DNA of 64,000 bases from Rhizobium lentis (lineage in GTDB: Bacteria; Pseudomonadota; Alphaproteobacteria; Rhizobiales; Rhizobiaceae), in NCBI RefSeq assembly GCF_017352135.1, contig NZ_CP071454.1, positions 1,178,501 to 1,242,500 of the forward strand, in the 5' to 3' direction. The notes below the pieces were generated by a model. The model was not told the DNA's origin and searched no databases. It saw nothing but the letters and a program-made list of their open reading frames with translations. Below, one piece after another: positions 15,341 through 26,144 of the stretch. Numbering within the stretch: position 1 is the first letter of the stretch; each line of letters begins with the position of its first letter. The translations under genes were made by a program, and so were the position numbers.

Positions 15341-15688
15341 CGGCCTCCTTTAAGCTCAACCAGGATCAAACGAACGGAGGCCCGGATGGTTCCCTAATAT
15401 TTGCCGATTTCTGTGTCGCGATTGGACTTGACTGGTTCGGGAAGTTCATTACCTAGGGCCTATCCCGCAGCCTTCCAGACATCGGCTGCGGGGAACATTG
15501 GTGCCGGGCCCCTCTGGCGAGAGTTTTTACGGCGCTCTCGTGATGTCGGTACCGCCTGCAGCTCAGCCGGCGGATTTTTCATCGATGAAAAAGCTCACCA
15601 TGCCTTGTCAGCATGCCCATTGTGGTATGCCGTGTTTTTACAATATCTCCACCCTCTCAAATAGGCTTTGCGGCCGCGAGGTGCGGCC
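15341..15688. other. Intergenic region before the DUF475 gene
   Basis: No gene is supported in these 348 bp. Structures seen are an inverted repeat CCCGCAGCC/GGCTGCGGG near 15468-15493 and a perfect 18-bp palindrome TTTTTCATCGATGAAAAA at 15575-15592, about 100 bp upstream of the DUF475 start. A manganese (yybP-ykoY) riboswitch was considered because TerC-like genes often carry one, but its conserved core was not found. Confidence 0.4.
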
Positions 15689-16780
15689 ATGAACCAGTCT
15701 GCGACCGATAAATCCTCGCTCGGCTATTTCCGCTGGGCGTTCATCGTCACGGCCCTCGGCCTTGTTCTCGGCGCTGTGCTCGGTTGGCAGACGACCGGCA
15801 CCATCGGCGGCATGGCGACCGTCTTCTTCATCTGCACCGTGCTTGCGGTGCTGGAGATCTCGCTCTCCTTCGACAATGCCATCGTCAATGCCAACAAGCT
15901 GAAGGAGATGACGCCGGTCTGGCAGAAACGCTTCCTCACCTGGGGCATCATCATTGCCGTCTTCGGCATGCGCATCGTCTTTCCGCTGGCAATCGTCGCG
16001 ATCGCGGCACGGATCGGCCCCTGGGACGCTCTGGTGCTGGCTGCCCGCGAACCCGAGGAATATGCCCGCATCATGAACGATGCGCATCTGCCGATCGCAG
16101 CCTTCGGCGGCACCTTCCTGATGATGGTCGGCCTCAGCTATTTCTTCGATCATGAGAAGAAGATCCATTGGCTTCGCGGCCTGGAAAAGGTGATGGCGCG
16201 CTCGGCCACCATCAGGGGCATCGAGATCGCCTTCGTGCTGGCACTGATGCTTGTCTTCTCCTGGCTGATCGGCGGCGAGGAAGCCAGCGTCTTCGTCCAT
16301 TGCGCGATTTATGGCCTGCTCACCTTCCTCGCAGTCGAGGTCGTCGGCGAGTTGCTCGACGCATCGCAGCAGACGATGAGCGCCGCCGCCAAGGGTGGTC
16401 TCGGCGCCTTCATCTATCTGGAGGTGCTGGACGCCAGCTTCTCCTTCGACGGCGTCATCGGCGCCTTCGCCCTGACGCAGAACCTCTTCGTCATCGCCAT
16501 CGGTCTCGGCATCGGCGCCATGTATGTGCGCTCGATGACGATCATGCTGGTGGAGAAGGGAACGCTCGCCGAATACCGCTATCTCGAACATGGCGCCTTC
16601 TACGCCATCCTGATCCTCTCGGTGATCATGTATGCGCAGACCCTGGTGCACATTCCCGAGGTCATCACCGGTCTCGGCGGCGCGGTCTTGATCGGTCTGT
16701 CGCTCTGGTCGTCCATCCGCCACAACAGGCGCGAACGGGTGGAAGATCATGCCGGCCGGCGGGATGAACTGCACGCCTGA
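15689..16780 (+). CDS. DUF475 / TerC-like integral membrane protein
   Basis: A 363-residue polytopic membrane protein with about nine helices. Two repeated signatures with acidic residues inside helices, EISLSFDNAIVNANKL (near residue 60) and LEVLDASFSFDGVIGAFALT (near residue 255), are the paired metal-site motifs of the TerC superfamily, whose members export manganese or serve in metal homeostasis and tellurite resistance. DUF475 is the branch with this length. ATG 15689 gives MNQSATDKSSLGYF; 7 extra codons upstream are possible. Role inferred as cation (Mn) efflux. Confidence 0.82.
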   Translation: MNQSATDKSSLGYFRWAFIVTALGLVLGAVLGWQTTGTIGGMATVFFICTVLAVLEISLSFDNAIVNANKLKEMTPVWQKRFLTWGIIIAVFGMRIVFPLAIVAIAARIGPWDALVLAAREPEEYARIMNDAHLPIAAFGGTFLMMVGLSYFFDHEKKIHWLRGLEKVMARSATIRGIEIAFVLALMLVFSWLIGGEEASVFVHCAIYGLLTFLAVEVVGELLDASQQTMSAAAKGGLGAFIYLEVLDASFSFDGVIGAFALTQNLFVIAIGLGIGAMYVRSMTIMLVEKGTLAEYRYLEHGAFYAILILSVIMYAQTLVHIPEVITGLGGAVLIGLSLWSSIRHNRRERVEDHAGRRDELHA

Positions 16781-16836
16781 CGAGCTACATGCCGCAACGC
16801 CCCGCGTTGCGGCTCCTTCGGCGAAACAAAAATAAA

Positions 16837-16860
16837 GCCCGCGACCATCCGGTTGCGGGC
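16837..16860. terminator. Bidirectional terminator
   Basis: GCCCGCGACC, ATCC, GGTTGCGGGC is a 10-bp stem. On the minus strand it is followed by TTTATTTTTG, so it ends the DUF1127-like gene; it also lies 57 bp after the DUF475 gene. Confidence 0.75.
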
Positions 16861-16888
16861 TGTTTCATTCATGCATGCCTTGAAGAGC

Positions 16889-17059
16889 TTAGCGGATGAC
16901 CCGGTTGAAGGAGGCCGGATCGATGCCGAGTTCCGTGAGGTCTCGGGCGCGCGGACGGCGACCGGCTTCGACAGCGGCGCTGACGGCATTTGCGGCGCTC
17001 AGCGCAGCGAATGCGCGACCCAGGAAGCCATTATGGACGGAATTACGGATGGCGGACAT
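16889..17059 (-). CDS. Small DUF1127-like protein, 56 residues
   Basis: A short gene with AGGAAAAGGA directly upstream of ATG 17059. It starts MSAIRNSVHNGFLGRAFAAL, and the C-terminal RRPRARDLTELGID matches the Arg-rich DUF1127 (YjiS-like) signature common in small rhizobial proteins, several of which affect RNA turnover, phosphate or C1 metabolism. It has its own terminator and is monocistronic. Function not assignable. Confidence 0.7.
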   Translation of the reverse strand: MSAIRNSVHNGFLGRAFAALSAANAVSAAVEAGRRPRARDLTELGIDPASFNRVIR

Positions 17060-17157
17060 TGTCCTTTTCCTCTTGTTCTATGTTGACCACCCATAGATGG
17101 CAGTGCGCGGGCGCATCGACAACGCACGTAAAATCACCTCTGCCATGCAAAAAGAAG

Positions 17158-17186
17158 AGGCCGGCGCATGTCTCCATGGCCGGCCT
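17158..17186 (-). terminator. Terminator of the tctCBA operon
   Basis: AGGCCGGC (17158-17165) and GCCGGCCT (17179-17186) form an 8-bp stem; on the minus strand the sequence that follows is CTTCTTTTT. It is 25 bp after the tctA stop. Confidence 0.8.
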
Positions 17187-17210
17187 TGAGGCAGGGGTAA
17201 TGTCGTCTTT

Positions 17211-18728
<1,518 letters not shown>

Positions 18729-18810
18729 CTTGATATCCCAAGCGCGTTCCGGCCGTGCGTTCCGCGATCCGGCGCTGCGCAAAAATCAAAAATGCTGACA
18801 GCGCGCGCCG

Positions 18811-19302
18811 TCAGAAGAACAGGCGTTCAAGCGGCCCGGCCGGCAGCGTCAGCTGCAGCAGCTGCGAGAAGATCGCCCAGACGACGAAGCTGAAGACGAT
18901 GCCGAAGGGCAGCGAAATCCAGAGCTTGCGTTTGCCGAAGCCGCGTGCCGTGAACGCAAACAGCAGGCCTGTCGCGATCGAGAAGCCGGCGAGGCGCAAA
19001 AGCAGCATCTGTCCGACTAGACCGGCAATGATCCAGATGACCGGCGCCACGTCCTGTCGATCGCGTTCCGGAAACTGGCCGCGCCAGGCTTCGGCTACGG
19101 TCCAGATCCCAAGACAGAAGAGGCCGAAGGCCACCACTTGGGGCATGGTTGCCGGGCCGATGCGATCGTACTGCGCGATCGTTTTCAGATGCGCGGCATC
19201 CCAGGCCATCACGCCGGCGACAGCGAAGAGGAAAACGGCAATGATGAACGCCGCCCGATCCGGGCGGCGTGTGGTTGCCGAGGAGGTGTTATCCTCGCTC
19301 AT
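18811..19302 (-). CDS. tctB: Tripartite tricarboxylate transporter, small membrane subunit
   Basis: A 163-residue TctB with four membrane segments (about 20-36, 52-70, 85-120 and 130-152), the small integral subunit of the TTT importer. Motifs YDRIGPATMPQVVAFG and FTARGFGKRKLWISLPFG are typical. Its ATG overlaps the tctC stop by ATGA-type coupling (19299-19302), so translation is probably coupled, and 82 bp separate it from tctA. Confidence 0.9.
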   Translation of the reverse strand: MSEDNTSSATTRRPDRAAFIIAVFLFAVAGVMAWDAAHLKTIAQYDRIGPATMPQVVAFGLFCLGIWTVAEAWRGQFPERDRQDVAPVIWIIAGLVGQMLLLRLAGFSIATGLLFAFTARGFGKRKLWISLPFGIVFSFVVWAIFSQLLQLTLPAGPLERLFF

Positions 19303-20243
19303 TGAACAAGTCCGATCTCTTTGAGAATGCCTTCAGTGGCGGCGACATCCTTTTCGAGCTGCGCCTTGAAGGCATCGCCGGACAAATAAGTGTCGGCCCA
19401 GCCCTTGGTCTTCAGGATTTCCTGCCAAGTGGCGGAGCTGTGCAGCTTCTCGAAATCGGAGGTGATGGCTGCGACCTGCTCTGCCGACAGGCCGGGAGCA
19501 GCGGCAACCATGCGCCAGTTCTGGATGCTGACATCGGTGCCGGCTTCCTTCAGCGTCGGGGCATCAACGCCGTCGATGCGCTTGTCGCTCGATACGGCAA
19601 GAAGACGCAGCGTGCCCGCTTTCACCTGCGATTCGAACTCGCTGTAGCTCGATACGCCGGCTGTCACCTGGCCGCCGAGAATGGCGGCAAGCGCCTCGCC
19701 GCCGCCGGAAAAGGCGACATAATTGATCTTGGTCGGGTCGACGCCGGACGCCTTGGCGATCAGGCCGACGGTGATGTGGTCGGTGCCGCCGGCCGAACCG
19801 CCGCCCCAGGAAACCGCTCCGGGATCCTTCTTCAGCGCCGCGACCAGATCGGCCATCGTCTTGATATCGGACGAGGCGGGAACGACGACGGCCTCATATT
19901 CGCCGGTCAGGCGGGCGATCGGCGTGACGTTCTTCAGCGTCACCGGCGACTTGTTGGTGAGGATGGCGCCGACCATGACATAGCCGCCGACGATAAGGGA
20001 ATTCGGATTGCCGGCAGCCTGGCTGCTGAACTGTGCTAGGCCGATGGTGCCGCCGGCGCCCGGAACGTTCTGGACCTGCACGTTGCCGGAGATCTTCTCC
20101 TGCTGCAGCGCGGTCTGCAGCGAACGGGCGGTCTGGTCCCAGCCGCCGCCGGGAGCGGCCGGCGCGATGATGGTGTAGTCGGCCGCATAGGCCGGCAGCG
20201 CGATGGCCGCTGCGAGAATGGTTGCGATGAACGTATGTTTCAC
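19299..20243 (-). CDS. tctC: Tripartite tricarboxylate transporter substrate-binding protein
   Basis: A 314-residue periplasmic binding protein of the Bug/TctC family. The start is GTG at 20243 with GGAGG 8-10 bases upstream; the signal peptide is [36 protein letters not shown] and [13 protein letters not shown] form the carboxylate-binding loops. First gene of the operon. Bug proteins bind many dicarboxylates and aromatic acids, so the ligand is open. No regulator is adjacent; a TctDE-type two-component pair lies 12 kb away in this window. Confidence 0.93.
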   Translation of the reverse strand: MKHTFIATILAAAIALPAYAADYTIIAPAAPGGGWDQTARSLQTALQQEKISGNVQVQNVPGAGGTIGLAQFSSQAAGNPNSLIVGGYVMVGAILTNKSPVTLKNVTPIARLTGEYEAVVVPASSDIKTMADLVAALKKDPGAVSWGGGSAGGTDHITVGLIAKASGVDPTKINYVAFSGGGEALAAILGGQVTAGVSSYSEFESQVKAGTLRLLAVSSDKRIDGVDAPTLKEAGTDVSIQNWRMVAAAPGLSAEQVAAITSDFEKLHSSATWQEILKTKGWADTYLSGDAFKAQLEKDVAATEGILKEIGLVQ

Positions 20244-20501
20244 GATTTGTCCTCCGGGGGGCGGCTGAGCGAACCGCCTGTTATTCTCCAATGAATCGGG
20301 AGGGGTGGCCGGCCAGCGGACGCAATTGTCCTGAATGACGAGCGGAATACCTCCCAAGGCTTCAGTTCTCCGCCTCCACGGAGAAGAAGTAGCCAAAGCC
20401 ACCACAACAAGCTGTCATCTAGCTGACATCGGCAAGATATCCAGGAGGAAAGGACACTTTTTTGCCGTAATTGCCCGCACACCGGATACGCCGTGTTGCT
20501 T

Positions 20502-21947
20502 TCAGCGGCTCATCGCTCCCGGCATCACATCCGTCGGGATGGGGCAGATGTAAGGCTTTCCACCGGTCTTCTCCATCCATTCGGCCTTCGCCGCCTTCAT
20601 CAGCTCCGGTGATTTCACCAGGGAAAGACCGGTCAGCGCGAGAGCCTTGGCTGCGTGCGCCATCGCCTTATGCGCAGCCGGCGCCTTTCCCTGCGCAACC
20701 ACCTGCCATGTATGCGGGTTGGTGCCGATGGCCCAGGCAGGAGCCCAGCACTGGGCCGTGGGGGTCACCCAGCTCACATCGCCGACATCGGTCGACCCCG
20801 CCCGAAAGTGCGGATAGCCCTCGAAATGCCGCAGCCCGAGATGGAGCGGCATCGCGCCATCGATCTTGGCAGCGGAGAAAACGTCGCGCCCGATCTGATA
20901 CAGCCTGATGCTGCTGGCAATGGCTTCGTCGGTAAACGTCTTCTGGATGCGACGCGCAAAGGCGATATCGGCTTCGTCGAAGACGATAGGGCCGAGCGCC
21001 ATCATGTTTTCATGCATCGCCGTTTCCAGCGTAATATTCGGGAGAAGGTTCGTGGAAGCCGTATCGAAGATGATCTCCACATCGGTCTCGGTCATCATCG
21101 CGGCGCCGCGCGCGACTTTTTCCACACGCGCTGCGAGACTGAGAGCCTGTGGCATGTCCGGCGCCCTGATGAGGTAGAGCACCTCGGCCCGCGCCTGCAC
21201 GACATTGGCAGCCCGTCCGCCGGCATCGGTGATGGCATAATGCACGCGGCAGTCCTGTTGCATATGTTCGCGCAGGAAATTGACACCGACATTCATAAGC
21301 TCCACGGCATCGAGTGCGGATCGGCCGAGATGCGCAGCATTGGAAGCGTGGGCCGCAACGCCCTTGAACCTGTAATAATATTCCAGCACCGCGAGATTGT
21401 TTGTGGAGCGAACGCCGTTGAACGGTGCGGGATGCCAGGTGAGCGCCGTGTCCACATCGTCGAACGCCCCGGCACGCACCATGAAGGCCTTTCCGGAGCC
21501 GCCCTCTTCGCCGGGGCAGCCATAGTAACGCACAGTCCCAGGAATGCCGTTATCCTTCAAATGGTTGGCTAGCGCGACGGCGGCCATCAACGACCCGACA
21601 CCCAGAAGATTGTGGCCGCAGCCATGTCCGGTCGCGCCTGCCGCAAGCGAACGCTGCTCGGCGATGCCCGCAATCTGACTCATGCCCGCGAGTGCGTCGA
21701 ATTCGCCGAGAAACGCTATGACCGGCTTACCCGCGCCGGCTTCTGCGATGAAGGCAGTCTCCATGTCGGCTACGCCGCGACGGACGGAAAAGCCCTCGTC
21801 CTCAAGGGCCTTTGCCAGCAGGCCGGAAGAATTCTTCTCCTCGAATTTCAGTTCGGCAAGATCCCAAATCCTGTCGCTCAGCACCGCGCAGGCCGGCCGC
21901 ATACGCTCGATCGCCGAAACGATCGCATCCACTGCTTCCTTGCTCAT
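20502..21947 (-). CDS. M20-family amidohydrolase, AbgB-like
   Basis: A 481-residue metallopeptidase-fold amidohydrolase resembling subunit B of p-aminobenzoyl-glutamate hydrolase. Metal ligands are in GATGHGCGHNLLG (near residue 110) and PGEEGGSGKAFM (near 145), and a late STDVGDVSW supplies the third site. It is unlikely to act on folate fragments only: relatives cleave N-acyl amino acids and dipeptides. It is the last gene of a minus-strand set with a peptide ABC transporter and a serine hydrolase, suggesting that imported amide-linked compounds are split here. The A subunit (AbgA) is absent. Confidence 0.85.
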   Translation of the reverse strand: MSKEAVDAIVSAIERMRPACAVLSDRIWDLAELKFEEKNSSGLLAKALEDEGFSVRRGVADMETAFIAEAGAGKPVIAFLGEFDALAGMSQIAGIAEQRSLAAGATGHGCGHNLLGVGSLMAAVALANHLKDNGIPGTVRYYGCPGEEGGSGKAFMVRAGAFDDVDTALTWHPAPFNGVRSTNNLAVLEYYYRFKGVAAHASNAAHLGRSALDAVELMNVGVNFLREHMQQDCRVHYAITDAGGRAANVVQARAEVLYLIRAPDMPQALSLAARVEKVARGAAMMTETDVEIIFDTASTNLLPNITLETAMHENMMALGPIVFDEADIAFARRIQKTFTDEAIASSIRLYQIGRDVFSAAKIDGAMPLHLGLRHFEGYPHFRAGSTDVGDVSWVTPTAQCWAPAWAIGTNPHTWQVVAQGKAPAAHKAMAHAAKALALTGLSLVKSPELMKAAKAEWMEKTGGKPYICPIPTDVMPGAMSR

Positions 21948-22080
21948 CCCTTATCCTTGCTTCTCCCGGCGGTCGGAAGGCCGCAGGCATGACTTATCGG
22001 TCCGGCAAGCGAGCCTGCCGGTCCTGTTGTGCTACCAATCTGAAGTGCCGCGGCGTCTACGCCTCGGACAGCAAGATTCT

Positions 22081-23622
22081 TCAACCGACCGAGACTTCCC
22101 AGAGGCGGGCGTTCGACTGCCACACCGGCTGTCCTTTCAACGTCTTCGTCGCACCCCACACGTCGACCATGTCGTAAAGGAAAATGCCCGGCGCCTCCTT
22201 CAGTATCAGCTCATGGAAAGCGTCGAATATCTTCTGCCGCTTGGCCGGATCGGCTTCGACATAAGCCGCTTTCATCAATTCCACCGCCTTGGGATCGTCC
22301 CACATCAGTGAAGCGTTCTTGTCTTTGTTGCCGACGTAAAAACTGTACATCAGCGCAGGGTCGAGCCGCGGGGCGACCGATTGCGAAATCACCTGATAGT
22401 TGCCTGACCGGCGGCGGTCGACTTGTGTTGCGTAATCGAGAACTTCGATCTGCACATTCAACCCGGCCTGCTGCATCATCGCCTGCGCCATAACCGCAGC
22501 GGGAAAGCTTGGAACATTGCCGCGCTTGTTGGCGATGATGGTGATCGGTTCGCCCTTGTAGCCGGCATCGGCCAATTCCTTCTTCGCCGCCTCGATGTCG
22601 TAGGGCAGCCTCTGCTTCTGGGTATCGTCAAAATACACGGAATCTTGCGACACCATCGAGCCGTTCGCCTCGCCGGTTCCATTTGAGGCGGCTGCGACAA
22701 GCTCGCCGAGGTCGAGCGACATTGCCATCGCGCGCCGCACGCCGGGTTTGCTCAGCACCTTGTCGCGCGTCTGGATGTAGAACAGGTTCTTGCCGTTGTT
22801 GCGGGCGACGATCAGCTGCAGCTTATCGCTCGCCCTGATCTCCGGAATAAGGTCAGGCGATATCTCGGCGGTATCGAGGACGCCGGATTCCAGTCCTGCC
22901 TTGACGGTGGATGCATCGGGAATGACCATGAACTTGATGCCGTCGGCCAAAGGTCGCTTCGAGCCGACCATCCCGTCCGGCTTGCCGTCATTTTCGGGAG
23001 AGACGTAGGCGGTGAACTTGGCGAGACGGATGTACTCGCCTTTTCTCCATTCGTCCCACATGAACGGACCAGTCCCGACCGGTTTGACGAAACTACCATC
23101 CGCAGCCACGGAATCCGGGGAAATAATGGCAGTGTAACCGCATTCCGGGCGCGACATCAGACCCAAAAAGACGGCCGAGGGCTTTTCGAGCGTGATCCGG
23201 ACGGTCGATGCGTCAAGCGCTTTCACACCAGTCACGGGGACGGCGCCGCCGGGCGCAAAATCGGAAAGGCACGTCCATTTCGTCTCGGGCTTGAGATAGC
23301 GGTTCCAGTTCCACACGACATCGTCGGCGGTCAGCGGCTTGCCATTGTGGAATTTCACGTCGTTTCGAAGGCGGAATGTATAGGTAAGGCCATCGCCGGA
23401 AACGTCGACGCTCTTGGCGAGCAGCGGCTTGACCTCGCCGCTATTGTTATAGCCGACCAGGCCCTCGACGATGTGCAGGATAACACCGTCGGTATTGCCG
23501 TCACGATTGACCCCGGGATTGCTGCTGCGCAGATCCGAACTCTGAGCCACGACGATGTCGCGCGCATGCCCGAGATCTGTCATACCGAGCAGCATCGTTC
23601 CGGCGAGAAAAATTTTCTTCAT
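22081..23622 (-). CDS. Peptide/nickel-type ABC transporter substrate-binding protein (family 5)
   Basis: A 513-residue periplasmic binding protein (DppA/OppA type). Signal peptide MKKIFLAGTMLLGMTDLGHA; a GAGGG ribosome site lies upstream of ATG 23622. Family features include the VEGLVGYNNSGEVKPLLAKS opening, FRLRNDVKFHNGKPLTADDV and the C-terminal DAFHELILKEAPGIFLYD. It belongs with the fused ATPase and remnant permease upstream. Because the permeases are broken (see 26141-26640), uptake through this system is doubtful unless it borrows others. Ligand unknown; short peptides or amino-acid conjugates are likely. Confidence 0.9.
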   Translation of the reverse strand: MKKIFLAGTMLLGMTDLGHARDIVVAQSSDLRSSNPGVNRDGNTDGVILHIVEGLVGYNNSGEVKPLLAKSVDVSGDGLTYTFRLRNDVKFHNGKPLTADDVVWNWNRYLKPETKWTCLSDFAPGGAVPVTGVKALDASTVRITLEKPSAVFLGLMSRPECGYTAIISPDSVAADGSFVKPVGTGPFMWDEWRKGEYIRLAKFTAYVSPENDGKPDGMVGSKRPLADGIKFMVIPDASTVKAGLESGVLDTAEISPDLIPEIRASDKLQLIVARNNGKNLFYIQTRDKVLSKPGVRRAMAMSLDLGELVAAASNGTGEANGSMVSQDSVYFDDTQKQRLPYDIEAAKKELADAGYKGEPITIIANKRGNVPSFPAAVMAQAMMQQAGLNVQIEVLDYATQVDRRRSGNYQVISQSVAPRLDPALMYSFYVGNKDKNASLMWDDPKAVELMKAAYVEADPAKRQKIFDAFHELILKEAPGIFLYDMVDVWGATKTLKGQPVWQSNARLWEVSVG

Positions 23623-23650
23623 TGTTCTACCCTCTTTGTTTTGTCGATGA

Positions 23651-24514
23651 TCAAGGTTGAAAATTGTCCCAGCAGGCCCGTGAGAGCCGGCCGATGGTTT
23701 CGAGCGCGATCGTGTAGCCGGGCGTGCCGTCCGCCATGGCCTGAGGCACGTCATCGGTGAATACGGCAATGGCATAGAAGGGCTCTTCGTCCAGATAAAC
23801 GATGCCGGCGTTCATACGGCCGCGCTTGCCCGTGCCGCCCTTGTGCGCAACCACGGTGGCGAACGGCAATCTCGACGGGATCGCATAACGCAGGATCTGG
23901 TTCTTCAGGGTTTGAAGCGCATAGCGGCACAGCGCCTGCGAGCAGCCCAATCTCTCTGCCGCTTCCTTCGAAGTCTGTGCATCGAGGATCGCCTGCAGCA
24001 GAAAAACCTGGTCGCGTGCCGTGGTCGTGGTGACCGACCGCAGCGAGTGATCAGGTGATAGGGCCAGCGGTGGAATTAAAAAACGATGATGCGTGCCGCC
24101 CATGCCGATCGACTTGCAATAGCCGTCGACCTCCTCGAGCGTCAGCCGCTCGAAGACCATCTTGGTGCAGACATTGTCGCTCAACACCATCATCCCGGTG
24201 ATCGCGTCGCGCAACGAAATGACGATGCCCGGCGTCAGATAGCGAAACATGCCGCTTGCCACTCCCTCGGCAAAGCGAGCCTCGTAGGTGATCGGCTCGT
24301 CGAGATCGAGCCGGCCTTCATGAACGGCCTTGAGCGCCGCCATCATGATCGATGTCTTCCGGGTACTGGCCGAAGGGGTTTCTTCGCCAGCGCCGCGCTC
24401 TATCGTTTCACCGGTGCGCAGGTTGCGCACCATGAACCGGGTGACGAATGGCTGCGCTTCGCAGATTGCATGAAGTTGTTCGGCCGTATCGGCCGATGTC
24501 GTCACGATAGCCAT
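23651..24514 (-). CDS. Cytoplasmic serine hydrolase with class A beta-lactamase fold
   Basis: A 287-residue PenP-like protein. Active-site motifs have the right order and spacing: S50-T-R-K53 (SxxK), S112-D-N114 (SDN) and K225-G-G (KTG-like). No Glu is seen in the region where class A beta-lactamases carry their deacylating E166, and there is no signal peptide, so it probably is not a periplasmic beta-lactamase but an amidase, esterase or peptidase. It lies between the fused ABC ATPase (1-bp gap) and the binding protein (28-bp gap), a placement found in peptide-importer operons. Substrate unknown. Confidence 0.8.
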   Translation of the reverse strand: MAIVTTSADTAEQLHAICEAQPFVTRFMVRNLRTGETIERGAGEETPSASTRKTSIMMAALKAVHEGRLDLDEPITYEARFAEGVASGMFRYLTPGIVISLRDAITGMMVLSDNVCTKMVFERLTLEEVDGYCKSIGMGGTHHRFLIPPLALSPDHSLRSVTTTTARDQVFLLQAILDAQTSKEAAERLGCSQALCRYALQTLKNQILRYAIPSRLPFATVVAHKGGTGKRGRMNAGIVYLDEEPFYAIAVFTDDVPQAMADGTPGYTIALETIGRLSRACWDNFQP

Positions 24515-24515
24515 G

Positions 24516-26144
24516 TCAATTCTCCAAACGCCATTTGAGTGTCACACCACCGCTTGCATTGTGGTCGAGCGCGGGGATGGCCGAGAGGAGGCGACGCGTG
24601 TAAGACTCCCTCGGATTGTCGAAGATCGTGCCGCGGTCGCCTTGCTCGACGATGCGGCCTTCCTGCATCACCACCACGCGGTCCGCCACCTGCTCGACCA
24701 CGCCAAGATCGTGGCTGATGAAAAGGCAGGAAAATCCGTAGCGTTTCTGCAGATCCGAGAAGAGGTCAAGCACCTGCGCACGGACGGTAACGTCGAGCGC
24801 CGACACCGGCTCATCGGCGATCAGGAATTTCGGCCGGCGCGCAACGGCACGGGCAATGGCGACGCGCTGTCGCTGGCCGCCTGATAATTCGTGCGGATAG
24901 CGGCTGGCATAGTCCCTCCCGAGGCCCACTTCTTCGAGCGTTTCGAAAGCCCGTCGCCGCTTGGCCTCGCCGCTCAGGTTCGGCACCAGACGCAGCGCCT
25001 CCTCTACAAGCGCGAGAATGGTCATGCGCGGATCGAGAGAGGAGTAGGGGTCTTGGAACACCATCTGGCAATCCAGCCGGTAGTTCTTCCAATCCTCGTT
25101 GCGGGACCGGCCCCGGAACGTGATCGTCCCGCCGCTTTCCCTGACAAGGCCGGCGATGGTGCGGCCAAGCGTCGTCTTTCCCGAACCGGAACCGCCGACG
25201 AGGGCGACCACCTCGCCTTCATAGACATCGATGCTGACCCCATGCAGGGCCCGCTTCCCTCGCGCCCTTTTCAGGAACGACCGGCGACCGGGATAGTCGA
25301 CGACGATGTTCTGCGCCGAAACCATCGGTGTCTTGGTCTTGTCGATGGCGCGCGATTCACCGCGATAGGGGAGCGCCGAAAGGAGCTTGCATGTATAGGG
25401 ATGCTGTGGCGCCGCGAGAAGCTTGTCGGCGCGCCCCTGCTCGACAATGGCGCCCTTCTCCATGACGATGATACGGCTGGTGTATCGGGCAACCATCGGC
25501 AGATCATGGCTGATCAGGAGGATGGCTGTGCCTTGCGCGGTCGTCAGATCGACCATCGGCTCCATCACGTCGCGCTGGATGACGGCATCCAGCGCCGTGG
25601 TCGGCTCGTCGGCGATCAGCAATGCCGGTTTCAGCAGCATGACGGAGGCCAGCATGATGCGCTGGCGCATGCCGCCGGAAAACTCATGCGGGTAGGAAGT
25701 CAGGGCGCCTTCAGGGTTGAGAATGCCGACGCGCTTCAGCATGTCGAGGATGCGCCCACGCCGCTCCTGCGGCGCCAGCTTCGTGTGCAGGACAAGCCCC
25801 TCCTCCAGCTGACGGCCGATAGTCATGGATGGATTGAGGGATGTCATCGGTTCCTGGAACACGACGCCGATCTCCCGGCCCCGCATCGCTCGAACATCGC
25901 TGTTGCTCATCGAAAGCACGTCGCGGTCCTTGTAACGCACGGTTCCGCCAGTCACGCGAACCGCCGCCGGCAGCAGCGACATCAGCGCCCGGGTCGCCAG
26001 CGTCTTGCCGGAGCCGCTCTCGCCGACAATGCCGACAATCTCGCCTGGCGCTATGTCGAAGCCGACGTCCTTGACGACCTGCAGGCCGGTGCCTGCAACC
26101 TCAAGCGAGAGACCGCAAACGTTCAAAAGCGTATCGCCGGTCAT
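24516..26144 (-). CDS. Fused dipeptide-type ABC transporter ATPase (DppD-DppF)
   Basis: A 542-residue protein with two complete ABC domains. Domain 1 (about 1-255) has Walker A GESGSGKT, signature FSGGMRQR and Walker B LLIADEPTTALD. Domain 2 (about 275-535) has GGSGSGKTT, LSGGQRQR and FLIADEPVSALD. Both NTP sites look intact. This fused layout is common in rhizobial peptide/opine importers. Its ATG overlaps the permease stop (26141-26144) and its stop is 1 bp from the serine hydrolase start, so the genes are translationally linked. Confidence 0.93.
   Translation of the reverse strand: MTGDTLLNVCGLSLEVAGTGLQVVKDVGFDIAPGEIVGIVGESGSGKTLATRALMSLLPAAVRVTGGTVRYKDRDVLSMSNSDVRAMRGREIGVVFQEPMTSLNPSMTIGRQLEEGLVLHTKLAPQERRGRILDMLKRVGILNPEGALTSYPHEFSGGMRQRIMLASVMLLKPALLIADEPTTALDAVIQRDVMEPMVDLTTAQGTAILLISHDLPMVARYTSRIIVMEKGAIVEQGRADKLLAAPQHPYTCKLLSALPYRGESRAIDKTKTPMVSAQNIVVDYPGRRSFLKRARGKRALHGVSIDVYEGEVVALVGGSGSGKTTLGRTIAGLVRESGGTITFRGRSRNEDWKNYRLDCQMVFQDPYSSLDPRMTILALVEEALRLVPNLSGEAKRRRAFETLEEVGLGRDYASRYPHELSGGQRQRVAIARAVARRPKFLIADEPVSALDVTVRAQVLDLFSDLQKRYGFSCLFISHDLGVVEQVADRVVVMQEGRIVEQGDRGTIFDNPRESYTRRLLSAIPALDHNASGGVTLKWRLEN

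Noticed and set aside
15360..15688. Manganese (yybP-ykoY) riboswitch before the DUF475 gene
   Set aside because: The TerC-like gene made it plausible, but I could not find the conserved core of this class in the leader.
23651..24514. Beta-lactamase resistance gene
   Set aside because: SxxK, SDN and KGG are present, but there is no signal peptide and no recognisable deacylating Glu, and the context is a peptide importer.
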